DNA from: an uncultured Eubacteriales bacterium
Lineage (GTDB): Bacteria > Bacillota > Clostridia > Oscillospirales > Acutalibacteraceae
Direction: 5' to 3'
Assembly: GCA_934511365.1 (NCBI GenBank)
Contig: CAKSWC010000007.1
Location: 1 to 64,000 of the forward strand
DNA: 64,000 bases
Part shown: piece by piece, positions 40,276 to 49,221 of the stretch
Numbering within the stretch: position 1 is the stretch's first letter
Layout of the letters: every line of letters starts with the position of its first letter
Notes under the pieces: generated by a model
What the model was told of the DNA's origin: nothing
Database searches by the model: none
Seen by the model: the letters and a program-made list of their open reading frames with translations, nothing else
Program-made: the position numbers and the translations under genes

Positions 40276-41532
40276 TTATACCTCCGCTGAAACAACAAGC
40301 TCTTTTTTGTCGAGCGAGGCTATATCGTCCTTTTTGATGACAACATACTCCATTTCGCCGGGGCAAAGCTTGGGCTTTTTCTTTGAATATATGACTTTGT
40401 TTCCGCTTTTGACGGTGATTTTTGCGTTGCGATAGACATCGCGGACTCTGAAATAGAGCTTAACGTCGTTCTCAGTGTCAAGAGAGATGTTCTGCGGAAC
40501 AACATAGCGGACGCCGTCTCCGGCTTTTGTTTGGGCATACTTCACAGTGCGGCGGCGATTCTTTGAAAGAATGTACTTGGCCGCGCCCTCGCCGGCAATC
40601 TGGCTTTCAAGCGTAACATAGTCAACAAGGTCATGAACCTGCAAAACATTGCCGCAGGCAAAAACGCCGGGGCGGTTCGTCTGGCGGTTTTCATCAACAA
40701 CGGCGCCGTTTGTAACGGGGTCAATGATGATTCCGGCCATTCTTGTCAGCTCGTTTTCCGGAATGAGACCAACGGAAAGCAGGAGAGTGTCGCATTCAAC
40801 AAACTGCTCCGTTCCGGGAATCGGACGGCGGTTTTCATCAACATTCGCAATGGTAACGCCCTCAAGGCGCTCAATGCCGTGGGTCTTGATAACGGTGCAG
40901 GAAAGCTTGAGCGGAATTCCAAGATCCTCAAGGCACTGAACAATATTTCTTGTCAGTCCGCCTGAATACGGCATAAGCTCGCAGACCATTTCAACCTTTG
41001 CGCCCTCAAGAGTCATGCGGCGCGCCATTATGAGGCCGATATCGCCCGAGCCGAGGATAACAATCTTTCTGCCCGGCATATAGCCGTCAATATTGACATA
41101 TTTCTGCGCCGTTCCTGCGGTCATGATTCCGGAAGCGCGCGAGCCGGGGATATCCAGCGCTCCGCGCGGCCTTTCGCGGCAGCCCATTGCAAGAACAATG
41201 GCGGTGGCCGCAATTTCAATCAGGCCGTCCGTTTTGTTGGTTGCAACAACAACATTTCCGGTTCTGATTTCCGTAACCATTGTGTCAACCTTAACGTCAA
41301 TGTCGGTTTCGCTGACCTTTTCAATGAAGCGGGCGGCGTATTCGGGGCCGGAAAGCTCCTCTCCGAAATAATGCAGACCGAAGCCCGTGTGGATGCATTG
41401 TTCAAGAATTCCGCCGAGACTTTCGGCTCTTTCAAGAATAATAATCTTTTTAACGCCGCATTCCTTTGCTTTGAGAGCGGCAGCCATTCCGGCGGGGCCT
41501 CCGCCGATTACAACGAGATCGTATTTAAGCAT
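40276..41532 (-). CDS. NAD/FAD-dependent oxidoreductase, GlpB-like partner
   Basis: 418 aa. FAD-binding GGGPAGMAAAL at the N-terminus and a second Rossmann site ILGSGDIGLIMARRM, plus GVFACGNVLQVHDLVD near the end, as in pyridine-nucleotide disulphide oxidoreductase-like proteins, but without a redox-active CxxxxC. ATG at 41532 has GAGGTG 6 nt upstream. Second gene of the operon after the GlpA-like protein (stop overlaps the ribosome site). Likely passes electrons from the GlpA-like flavin to NAD or a quinone substitute. Confidence 0.85.
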   Translation of the reverse strand: MLKYDLVVIGGGPAGMAAALKAKECGVKKIIILERAESLGGILEQCIHTGFGLHYFGEELSGPEYAARFIEKVSETDIDVKVDTMVTEIRTGNVVVATNKTDGLIEIAATAIVLAMGCRERPRGALDIPGSRASGIMTAGTAQKYVNIDGYMPGRKIVILGSGDIGLIMARRMTLEGAKVEMVCELMPYSGGLTRNIVQCLEDLGIPLKLSCTVIKTHGIERLEGVTIANVDENRRPIPGTEQFVECDTLLLSVGLIPENELTRMAGIIIDPVTNGAVVDENRQTNRPGVFACGNVLQVHDLVDYVTLESQIAGEGAAKYILSKNRRRTVKYAQTKAGDGVRYVVPQNISLDTENDVKLYFRVRDVYRNAKITVKSGNKVIYSKKKPKLCPGEMEYVVIKKDDIASLDKKELVVSAEV

Positions 41533-41542
41533 TATTTTCACC

Positions 41543-42988
41543 TCACTTCGTCTTTTGGAAAAGTATTTTTGAGCCGTTGCCGTGCTTTGTGACCTGGTTC
41601 ATCGGGATATCCAGCTCACGCGCAAGGATTTCAACAACCTTTGAGCCGCAGAAGCCGCCCTGGCATCTTCCCATGCCGGCTCTTGTTCTGCGCTTGACTC
41701 CGTCAACGTCTCTTGCGCCGCAGGGAGCCTTGATTGCGTCAACAATCTCTCCCTCGGTGATGCCCTCGCAGCGGCAGATGATGCGTCCGTATCGCGGATC
41801 TTTTTTGATAAGCTCGGCTCTCTCCTCGTCTGAAAGCTCGTTGACTCTGACGGGAGCCGGGCGTGTTGTAACAAATTTTTCCTTGCGCTTATACTGCGGA
41901 GCCATGTCGCGGAAAATTCCGCCGACATATCTTGCAATGGCCGGAGCAGCGGTGAGACCCGGAGACTCGATTCCGGCAACATTGATGAATTTTCCGTTCG
42001 CCTTGCTCGGGCCGATTATAAAGTCGCTGTCATCTCCGGCGATGTGGGCGCGCAGACCGGCAAAGGAGGTGATTGCGTTGCGCGTTGTGAGGGTCGGAAT
42101 AACCTCGCGGACGGCGCGTTTAACCTCATCAAGACCCTCAATGGTTGTGTCAACGTCAAGCTTGCTGTCAAAATCAAGGTCAATGGCGGTCGGACCCATG
42201 AGGACGTTTCCGTGTGCCGTTGGGGTAACAAGGATACCCTTGCCCATTTTTGACGGACAGTGGAAAAGAACATGGTTGACCATTTTGCTCTCGTTTTTAT
42301 CAAGGAGATAATATTCGCCCTTGCGGGGAATAATTTTAAACGAGGTGTCGCCGATCATATTCGCAATTTGGTCGGCAAAAACGCCGGCGCAGTTGATAAC
42401 ATATTTCGCCTTGATAACGCCCGAGGCGGTCGTGATGAAGAAAAGGTCGTCCTTGAACTCAATGTCAAAAACGCCGCTGTTGCGCTTAACTCTTGCGCCG
42501 TTGAGGCAGGCATTCTCCGTTGCGGCGATTGCAAGCTCATAGGGGCTGACAATTCCGGCAGTGGGCGCCCAGAGTGCGCCTATCGCCTTTTCGCTGATAT
42601 AGGGTTCCATTTCGCGCAGTCTTTCCTGGCTGATGATCTCCATATTGGGAACACCGTTTTCAAATCCGCGCTCAAAAAGAACCTCAAGCGTCTGCATATC
42701 CTCCCATGAATAAGCAACAACAAGCGAGCCGATATTTTTATATGGCACGGAAAGCTTGTTGCAGTAATAAGCCATGAGGGAAGCGCCCTGAACGTTCAGC
42801 TTCGCCTTGAGGGAGCCAGTTTCCGCGTCAAAGCCCGCGTGAACAATGGCGCTGTTCGCTTTTGAGGTACCCATTGAAATATCACTGAATTTTTCGAGCA
42901 TTACAATTTTAAGGTCGAGCTTTGAAAGCTCTCGCGTGATGAGCGCACCGCAGACGCCTGCGCCGATCACGGCAACATCATATTGCAT
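41543..42988 (-). CDS. GlpA-like FAD dehydrogenase with BFD iron-sulphur domain
   Basis: 481 aa. N-terminal DAO/FAD fold (VAVIGAGVCG, MGTSKANSAIVHAGFD) typical of glycerol-3-phosphate or 2-hydroxyacid dehydrogenases, followed by a C-terminal BFD-type [2Fe-2S] domain with ICRCEG and GRCQGGFCG. This two-domain form is the anaerobic GlpA-like type in Firmicutes. ATG at 42988 follows AAGGAACGGTG; ATG at 43015 with AAGGG is an alternative. First gene of an operon 42988-38513 driven by the promoter at 43069-43097. Glycerol-3-phosphate is the probable substrate; no glpK lies nearby. Confidence 0.82.
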   Translation of the reverse strand: MQYDVAVIGAGVCGALITRELSKLDLKIVMLEKFSDISMGTSKANSAIVHAGFDAETGSLKAKLNVQGASLMAYYCNKLSVPYKNIGSLVVAYSWEDMQTLEVLFERGFENGVPNMEIISQERLREMEPYISEKAIGALWAPTAGIVSPYELAIAATENACLNGARVKRNSGVFDIEFKDDLFFITTASGVIKAKYVINCAGVFADQIANMIGDTSFKIIPRKGEYYLLDKNESKMVNHVLFHCPSKMGKGILVTPTAHGNVLMGPTAIDLDFDSKLDVDTTIEGLDEVKRAVREVIPTLTTRNAITSFAGLRAHIAGDDSDFIIGPSKANGKFINVAGIESPGLTAAPAIARYVGGIFRDMAPQYKRKEKFVTTRPAPVRVNELSDEERAELIKKDPRYGRIICRCEGITEGEIVDAIKAPCGARDVDGVKRRTRAGMGRCQGGFCGSKVVEILARELDIPMNQVTKHGNGSKILFQKTK

Positions 42989-43068
42989 ATTTTCACCGTT
43001 CCTTTCGTCTTTCATAGCTGCACCCTTTCCGCCGAAAGCAAAGACAAAGGCGCAGATACTTCAAATAA

Positions 43069-43097
43069 ATAATACCACTAACATTTGGAATAGTCAA
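43069..43097 (-). promoter_or_regulatory. Promoter of the GlpA-like operon
   Basis: Minus strand TTGACT (43097-43092), 17 bp, TATTAT (43074-43069). Between 43016 and 43331 I see only this promoter and the divergent uxaC promoter. Confidence 0.8.
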
Positions 43098-43233
43098 CAA
43101 AAAGCGGATTGGTGAAGTTTATTTTTTTGTAAAACCGGGCATAAAATCAAATACGGCGTTTGCTTGAACGCTTTGGGAATGAAAATTTTGCCGCCGCAGG
43201 TTTTGAAACCGGAGTTTCCGGCCTTTTGAAAGC

Positions 43234-43262
43234 TTGACAAAACCGCCCGCCGGGAATAAAAT
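43234..43262 (+). promoter_or_regulatory. Promoter of uxaC
   Basis: TTGACA (43234-43239), 17 bp, TAAAAT (43257-43262), 70 nt before the ATG. Divergent from the GlpA-like operon. Confidence 0.8.
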
Positions 43263-43331
43263 CAAGGTATCCGCTGATTGAGAGTATGAATCTTGACAGT
43301 GGTTACATAACGCGCCAAAAGGAGTGATACG

Positions 43332-44729
43332 ATGAAAAAGTTTATGGGTCCGGACTTTCTTCTGAATAATGAAATTGAAAAAGAGCTTTTTGTTCTTTGC
43401 GCAAAAGATAAACCGATTTTTGACTGGCACTGTCATCTGAGCGCAAAGGAGATTTTTGAAAACAAAACACCCTCTGACCTTTGTGAACTCTGGCTTTCCG
43501 GCGACCATTACAAATGGCGCGCCATGCGCTCGGCCGGAATCCCGGAAGAATATATTACGGGCAGCGCAGAACCGTTTGAAAAGTTTAAAGCATACGCAAA
43601 AACGCTCTCCCTTTCAATCGGAAATCCGCTTTATCATTGGAGCCATCTTGAGCTTCAGCGCTATTTCGGAATCGACACCCCCCTTTCACCCGAAACGGCA
43701 GAGGAAATTTGGAACAAAACAAAGGAAAAAATCAGCCGCGGCGGTTTTTCTCCGCGCGAGCTTATTATCAAGTCAAATGTTTTTGCCCTTTGCACAACGG
43801 ATGACCCGGCCGATTCGCTTGAATACCACAAAAAACTTATTGAAGAAAACCTTCCGTTCCGGGTTCTTCCGGCTTTCCGTCCGGATAAGGTCATCAACAT
43901 TGAAACGCATGATTTTCCGGAATATCTCACTCTGCTTTCAGAAGCGGCCGGAATTGAGATTAAAACTTTTTCCGACCTTAAAGCGGCGCTTTGCCTCAGG
44001 ATGGACTTTTTCAAATCGCTCGGTGCGGCTGCGTCCGACCAGTCCGTTTCCTTTGTTCCTTATGCTCCGGCTCACGACGGCGAGGTTGAAAAAATCTTTA
44101 AAAAGGCGAAAGACGGCGCTCCGCTTTCAAAAGAGGAGCTTGAAAAATATAAATTTGCCGTTCTCTGCTTCCTTGGCAGACAGTACGCGCAAAAAGGCTT
44201 TGCAATGGAGCTTCACCTCGGCGCAATGCGCAACAACAACTCACGCGCGTTTTTCTCCCTCGGCGCAGACAGCGGCTTTGACTCGATTGACGACCCGAGG
44301 CAGGCAAGGGGACTTTCCCTTTTTCTTGACACACTCGACAAAGAGCAGCTCTTGCCGAAAACCGTCCTTTTCAATCTCAACCCAAATGACAACGCCGTTC
44401 TCGGCTCAATGCTCGGAAACTTCCAGTCCGCCGAGGCAAAAAGCAAAATTCAGTTCGGTTCGGCGTGGTGGTTCAACGATAACATTGACGGAATGACAGC
44501 GCAGCTCAAAACGCTTGCAAACCTTGGCGTGCTCGGCTGCTTTGTTGGAATGGTTACGGATTCGCGCTCGTTTTTGTCCTATCCGCGCCACGAATATTTC
44601 CGCCGCATTCTCTGCCATATTATCGGCTCATGGGTGAATGACGGACTTTATCCGTTTGACGAAAAGGCACTCAAGGAAATTATCGGCGGAATCTGTTTTG
44701 AAAACGCAAAAGAATATTTTCTCGGCTGA
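43332..44729 (+). CDS. uxaC: Glucuronate isomerase (uronate isomerase)
   Basis: 465 aa. Converts glucuronate to fructuronate, or galacturonate to tagaturonate, in uronate use. N-terminal IFDWHCHLSAKEI has the metal-binding HxH of the amidohydrolase fold; LWLSGDHYKWRAMR, MELHLGAMRNNNSR and MVTDSRSFLSYPRHEYFRR are family segments. AAAGGAG lies before the ATG. Other uronate genes (uxaA, uxaB, kdgK) are not in the window; the next gene is an unrelated MBL hydrolase 31 nt downstream. Confidence 0.96.
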   Translation: MKKFMGPDFLLNNEIEKELFVLCAKDKPIFDWHCHLSAKEIFENKTPSDLCELWLSGDHYKWRAMRSAGIPEEYITGSAEPFEKFKAYAKTLSLSIGNPLYHWSHLELQRYFGIDTPLSPETAEEIWNKTKEKISRGGFSPRELIIKSNVFALCTTDDPADSLEYHKKLIEENLPFRVLPAFRPDKVINIETHDFPEYLTLLSEAAGIEIKTFSDLKAALCLRMDFFKSLGAAASDQSVSFVPYAPAHDGEVEKIFKKAKDGAPLSKEELEKYKFAVLCFLGRQYAQKGFAMELHLGAMRNNNSRAFFSLGADSGFDSIDDPRQARGLSLFLDTLDKEQLLPKTVLFNLNPNDNAVLGSMLGNFQSAEAKSKIQFGSAWWFNDNIDGMTAQLKTLANLGVLGCFVGMVTDSRSFLSYPRHEYFRRILCHIIGSWVNDGLYPFDEKALKEIIGGICFENAKEYFLG

Positions 44730-44760
44730 CAGGAAAAAACTAAATACCGGAAGTGATGTC

Positions 44761-45549
44761 ATGAAAAATGTTTATACAACAGAAAAGATCGGCGAAAGAA
44801 CCTATCGAATAGACGAATGCGGACGCGACAACTGCTACCTTTTGCTCGGCGAAAAAAGCGCCCTGCTCATTGACAGCAGCATCGGCACAGGCGACCTCAA
44901 AGCCGTTGTCCGCTCAATCACCGATCTTCCCATTACCGTTGCGGCGACCCACGCCCACGGCGACCACACCGGAGGCGCAATTCAATTCGGCAGCGTTTGG
45001 GTACACAAGGACGAGTGCAGCCTGAAATTCAAAATGCTCAACCTCAAAAAAGTCCGCGCCGACCTCATCTCAAACCGAATGAAAAAGGAGGGCATTGCCC
45101 CAAAAGACGTCCGCGGCGGCGTTTTCAAAACAAAGTGGCTCCCCTTTGAGGAGGGAAAAACCTTTGACCTCGGCTCAAGAACGGTCAGAACAATTCACAC
45201 TCCCGGCCACTCGCCGGGCGGAGTTGTTTTCCTTGATGAGGGCGAAAAAAAGATGTTCACCGGAGACAACGTCTGCGCCGTACTGCTCATGAAGGTCATT
45301 TATGCAACGAGCCTTGAAAAATGGATCCCCGGCGCCGAAAGAACGCTTGAGCTGTGCCGCGAGTACACCCCCTGGGGCGGCCACGCGGACGGTAGACAGA
45401 GCGCAGAGCAGATTGAAAAAATCATTGACTACGCCAAAGAAATCCTCAAAAAATATCCGCAAAACCAAAAGAGCGGAAAGGTCACCTATCCGTCCTTTTC
45501 GCCCGAGGGCTGTGTGATTTTCAATCCCGCGGCCGTTCATGAAAAATAA
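44761..45549 (+). CDS. MBL-fold metallo-hydrolase
   Basis: 262 aa. Metal motif THAHGDHTGG (HxHxDH), then HTPGHSPGG, FTGDNVC and GGHADGR give the complete set of dinuclear zinc ligands. No signal peptide, so cytoplasmic. ATG at 44761 follows GGAAGTGATG, a weak site, 31 nt after uxaC, so the two may be one operon. Substrate unknown: hydrolysis of thioesters, lactones and phosphodiesters all occur in this fold. Confidence 0.85.
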   Translation: MKNVYTTEKIGERTYRIDECGRDNCYLLLGEKSALLIDSSIGTGDLKAVVRSITDLPITVAATHAHGDHTGGAIQFGSVWVHKDECSLKFKMLNLKKVRADLISNRMKKEGIAPKDVRGGVFKTKWLPFEEGKTFDLGSRTVRTIHTPGHSPGGVVFLDEGEKKMFTGDNVCAVLLMKVIYATSLEKWIPGAERTLELCREYTPWGGHADGRQSAEQIEKIIDYAKEILKKYPQNQKSGKVTYPSFSPEGCVIFNPAAVHEK

Positions 45550-45558
45550 ATTCGGAAT

Positions 45559-45610
45559 ACGCTGTGGAATTCGAGATTATCAACACATTCCACAGCGTTG
45601 TCTGTTTTTT
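45559..45610 (+). terminator. Terminator after the MBL gene
   Basis: ACGCTGTGGAAT (45559-45570) and ATTCCACAGCGT (45587-45598) are perfect inverted copies, followed by TCTGTTTTTT. Confidence 0.85.
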
Positions 45611-45645
45611 AAATAAATATTAATTCTGAGTTAATACATTTTTTA

Positions 45646-45673
45646 TTGAAATCCCCTATGTGAATTATAAAAT
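45646..45673 (+). promoter_or_regulatory. Probable promoter of the M28-like gene
   Basis: TTGAAA (45646-45651), 16 bp, TAAAAT (45668-45673); weaker match than others in the window. Confidence 0.45.
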
Positions 45674-45715
45674 CGTTCATTGGAACAGTTATAATTTATA
45701 TGGGGGTTTTGTTTT

Positions 45716-47149
45716 ATGATTTTTGAAAAGGAAAAACTTGTTTCAAAAGAAGAAGTCCTTTCCGGCGTTGAAAAAATGAACTCGTTCGGCGTCCGGACAA
45801 CAGGCTCCGGCGCTCAGCGCGACTTTGTTTCATATCTCAAGAGTGAGGTTGAAAAAATGGGGCTTTCAACCTACAGCGACCTTTACTGCTTCAACAGATG
45901 GAAGGAAACTTCAAACTCCATCACCCTCCATAAATTTGGCGAGGACGAAAAAATTGAGGTTTCCTCTGCGTGGCCGTACTCGGGAGAGACCGGCCCCCTC
46001 GGCGTTACGGCAGAGGTTGTTGAAATCTTTGGAAAGCACTTCAACTATCTTCCGGCCGCGGGAAAAATTGCCCTCGTCAAAGTTCATGACCTTGGAAAAA
46101 TTCCGAGCGGAATTGCGTTCAACCAAAGAGGGTCATATCCGGCCGGTCTCAATGTTCCGGCCTATTACAAAGGACCGGTTGCAACCTCCTTTGTGAATGT
46201 TCCCTTTCTCGAAGCCGCAAAGCTTGCCGGAGTTAAGGCGGTCATCTGCATCTGGGAGGGAATGTCAGAGGGAATGGTCAAGGGTCAGTATCTTCCGTTC
46301 ATTCTGCCCTATCAGGGCATCCCCTGCCTCTGGGTCTGCGAAAAAGAGGGCGAAAAGCTCCTTTCCGCCGCGAAGAACAAGGATAAGGTCACTCTTGTTC
46401 TTGAGGCTAAAAGGGAAAAGATGGCGAATTCCGAATCGTTTTATACCGTCCTCAAGGGAAAAAGAACGGACGAAGCCATCATTGTTAACACCCACACCGA
46501 CGGCGTCAACTGCGTTGAGGAAAACGGCGCGATTGCAATGCTTGCAATGATGAAATATCTCAAGCAGTGCGAACTTGAAAGAAGCATCATTTTTGTTTTT
46601 GTTACCGGCCACTTCCGCCTTCCCGCGTTCAAGCAGAACGACATTCAGGCCTCCTCAAAATGGCTGAAAAACCACCGCGACCTTTGGGACGGAAAGGACG
46701 GCCACATCAAGGCAGTTGCCGGCGTTGCGGTTGAGCACCTCGGCGCAACGGAATGGAAAGACGTTGACGGCGTATATCAAAAGACGAACGACGTTGACAT
46801 TGAACTTGCCTATACCGGCAACAAAACGATGGACGATATATATTATAAGTCGCTTGAGGGAAGAACCCTTGTCAGAACAATCACGCTCAAGGGCCACAAC
46901 ATTCTCCATTTCGGCGAGGGTCAGCCGCTGAGGAATGTCGGCATTCCTCAAATCGGCTTTGTTCCGGCTCCGGACTACCTCACCGCCGTGAGCGAGACGG
47001 ACGAAATGGACAAATTCAGCATTGACCTTATGTATGAGCAGCTTCAATCTTTCATCAAGATGGTGCTCCTCATTGACGAAACGCCAACAAATCAGCTCGG
47101 CTCGCCCGACCCGTACACTTTCCTTATCGGTTCGGTCAAAGGAAACTGA
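45716..47149 (+). CDS. M28-like peptidase with PA-type insert
   Basis: 477 aa. An N-terminal helical part (TGSGAQRDFVSYLKSEVEKMG) and an inserted region (about 60-220) resemble the PA-domain layout of M28 aminopeptidases; the core has NTHTDGVNCVEENGAIAML, where H and D could bind the first metal and EEN the second. The later His and Asp/Glu ligands of the family are less clear, so activity is uncertain. No signal peptide, which is unusual for an M28 enzyme. A GGGGG run lies 9 nt before the ATG. Monocistronic with a terminator behind. Confidence 0.6.
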   Translation: MIFEKEKLVSKEEVLSGVEKMNSFGVRTTGSGAQRDFVSYLKSEVEKMGLSTYSDLYCFNRWKETSNSITLHKFGEDEKIEVSSAWPYSGETGPLGVTAEVVEIFGKHFNYLPAAGKIALVKVHDLGKIPSGIAFNQRGSYPAGLNVPAYYKGPVATSFVNVPFLEAAKLAGVKAVICIWEGMSEGMVKGQYLPFILPYQGIPCLWVCEKEGEKLLSAAKNKDKVTLVLEAKREKMANSESFYTVLKGKRTDEAIIVNTHTDGVNCVEENGAIAMLAMMKYLKQCELERSIIFVFVTGHFRLPAFKQNDIQASSKWLKNHRDLWDGKDGHIKAVAGVAVEHLGATEWKDVDGVYQKTNDVDIELAYTGNKTMDDIYYKSLEGRTLVRTITLKGHNILHFGEGQPLRNVGIPQIGFVPAPDYLTAVSETDEMDKFSIDLMYEQLQSFIKMVLLIDETPTNQLGSPDPYTFLIGSVKGN

Positions 47150-47162
47150 AAAACAACCGAAA

Positions 47163-47201
47163 AAACAAAGCCGTCCAAGAAAAAGGACAGCTTTGTTTTT
47201 T
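47163..47201 (+). terminator. Terminator after the M28-like gene
   Basis: AAACAAAGCCGTCC pairs with GGACAGCTTTGTTT (one mismatch), then TTT. Confidence 0.85.
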
Positions 47202-47289
47202 CGGCTTTTTCACTTTTTTACCGGATAGAAAACCCCGGTTACAAATTCGTCCGGCCTCTTTCTTCTTTGCCGCCAAGAGCAAGCTCCGG

Positions 47290-49221
47290 TCATTCAAGCT
47301 CAAACGCGCCGGTGTAAAGTTTGCAGTAAACGCCCTTTTGCGCAATGAGCTTTTCGTGGTTTCCGCGTTCGATTATCCGTCCGTGGTCAAGAACCATGAT
47401 AACGTCTGAATTCCGGACGGTTGAAAGCCGGTGCGCAATGACGAACACCGTTCTTCCGTGCATCAGCGCGTCCATTCCGCTTTGAACAAGGGCTTCCGTC
47501 CTTGTGTCGATTGAGGAGGTTGCCTCGTCAAGGATCATTACCGGAGGATCGGCAACGGCGGCGCGCGCTATTGAAAGCAACTGGCGCTGACCTTGCGAAA
47601 GATTTGCTCCGTTTCCGGTGAGCATTGTGTTGTAGCCATCCGGAAGGCGCTTTATGAAGCCTTCGGCGTTTGCAAGCTTTGCTGCGTTATAGACCTGTTC
47701 GTCCGTTGAGGAAAGGTTTCCGTAGCGGATATTCTCCATAACGGTTCCCGTGAAGAGGTTCGTATCCTGAAGAACAATTCCGAGTGAGCGGCGCAGGTCG
47801 CTCTTTTTGATTTTGTTGATGTTTATTCCGTCATAGCGAATCTTTCCGTCCGCAATGTCATAAAAGCGGTTGATGAGGTTCGTTATTGTTGTTTTTCCTG
47901 CGCCCGTTGCGCCAACAAAGGCAACCTTTTGTCCCGGTTCGGCGTAAAGGGTGATGCCATGAAGAACGTCCTTGCCTTCTTCATAGGCAAAGTCAACGTC
48001 ATAAAACCTGACCTCGCCTTTGAGCTCGGTATAGGTCACGCTGCCGTCCGAATGGGGGTGCTTCCACGCCCAAAGGCCGGTTCTTTTTTTGCTTTCCGTG
48101 AAAAATCCGTCCTTATCCTTTGCGGCGTTGACAAGGGTAACATAGCCCTCGTCCGTTTCCTCCTTTTCGTCAAGCAGGTCAAAAACTCTTTCCGCTCCGG
48201 CAAGAGCCATGACAACGGCGTTGAGCTGCTGCGAAAGCTGGTTTATTGGCATCACAAAGCTTTTTGAAAGCTGCATGAACGAGGCGACCGCAGCGAACGT
48301 GAGCCCGCCGACGCCTCCAACGCACAGCAGTCCGCCGAGCACCGCAACAAGAACATACTGCAAATGGCCGAGGTTATTGTTGATGGGGCCAATGACGTTT
48401 GCAAACTTGTTTGCGTTATAGGCGTTTTCAAAAAGCTCGCCGTTCTTTTTGTCAAAGTCCTCTTTGGTTTTTTCCTCGTGGCAAAAGACCTTGATGACCT
48501 TTTGGCCGTTTATCATTTCTTCAATATAGCCGTTGACATCGCCGAGGGAGGTCTGCTGGCGGACAAAGAACTTTCCGCTGCGCGAGGCAACCTTTCCGGT
48601 GATGAAAAGCATTAAGGCAACGCTGACAACAACAAACGCCGTCAGATGCCAGCTGAGCGAACACATTGCGGCAAAAACCGCAACAACCGTGACCGCGGAG
48701 GACATTGTTTGCGGAACGGTTTGAGAAATCATCTGGCGCAGAGTGTCCGCATCGTTCGTATAGCGGCTCATGATATCGCCGTGGGTATTGGTGTCAAAAT
48801 ACTTGATGGGCAAGGACTGCATATGGGAGAACATATCGTCTCTGATGGTTCTCAAAACGCCTTGGGAAACAACCGCCATGACTCTGTTCTGGATATACAC
48901 GGCAACTATTCCGGCAAGGAAAATGAGCGCCATTTTGACTATTGCACCAAGAAGCGGCATGAAGTCCTTTGTTTCGGCTTTCAGCAAAGGCTCAATGTAA
49001 TCACCTATGAGAGTCTTGATGAAAAGAGAAGAGGAAACATTCGCCGCCGCAGTAATGATTATGCAGATTATGACAACAAAAAGCTTCAGCTTGTTGCCGC
49101 TCACAATATATTTCATCAGGCGTTTTGCCGTTCCCTTTTTAACCTTTTTCTTCGGCATTCCCCGCGCGTTCATCGGACCTCTCGGTCCGGCCGGTACTCT
49201 TGCAACTCTTTCGTTTGCCAT
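47290..49221 (-). CDS. ABC exporter subunit with consensus ATPase site
   Basis: 643 aa, larger than usual (about 580) because of an N-terminal basic lead (GPRGPMNARGMPKKKVKKG) and an insert between membrane and ATPase domains (about residues 350-400, SKKRTGLWAWKHPHSDG). Walker A GATGAGKTT, signature LSQGQRQLL, Walker B VMILDEATSSID with the catalytic Glu. Partner of the subunit at 49221-50966: TAATG overlap of stop and start. Together they form a heterodimeric exporter regulated by the MarR gene at the head of the operon. Substrate likely a drug or toxic compound, by analogy with clostridial MarR-ABC-ABC operons. Confidence 0.9.
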   Translation of the reverse strand: MANERVARVPAGPRGPMNARGMPKKKVKKGTAKRLMKYIVSGNKLKLFVVIICIIITAAANVSSSLFIKTLIGDYIEPLLKAETKDFMPLLGAIVKMALIFLAGIVAVYIQNRVMAVVSQGVLRTIRDDMFSHMQSLPIKYFDTNTHGDIMSRYTNDADTLRQMISQTVPQTMSSAVTVVAVFAAMCSLSWHLTAFVVVSVALMLFITGKVASRSGKFFVRQQTSLGDVNGYIEEMINGQKVIKVFCHEEKTKEDFDKKNGELFENAYNANKFANVIGPINNNLGHLQYVLVAVLGGLLCVGGVGGLTFAAVASFMQLSKSFVMPINQLSQQLNAVVMALAGAERVFDLLDEKEETDEGYVTLVNAAKDKDGFFTESKKRTGLWAWKHPHSDGSVTYTELKGEVRFYDVDFAYEEGKDVLHGITLYAEPGQKVAFVGATGAGKTTITNLINRFYDIADGKIRYDGININKIKKSDLRRSLGIVLQDTNLFTGTVMENIRYGNLSSTDEQVYNAAKLANAEGFIKRLPDGYNTMLTGNGANLSQGQRQLLSIARAAVADPPVMILDEATSSIDTRTEALVQSGMDALMHGRTVFVIAHRLSTVRNSDVIMVLDHGRIIERGNHEKLIAQKGVYCKLYTGAFELE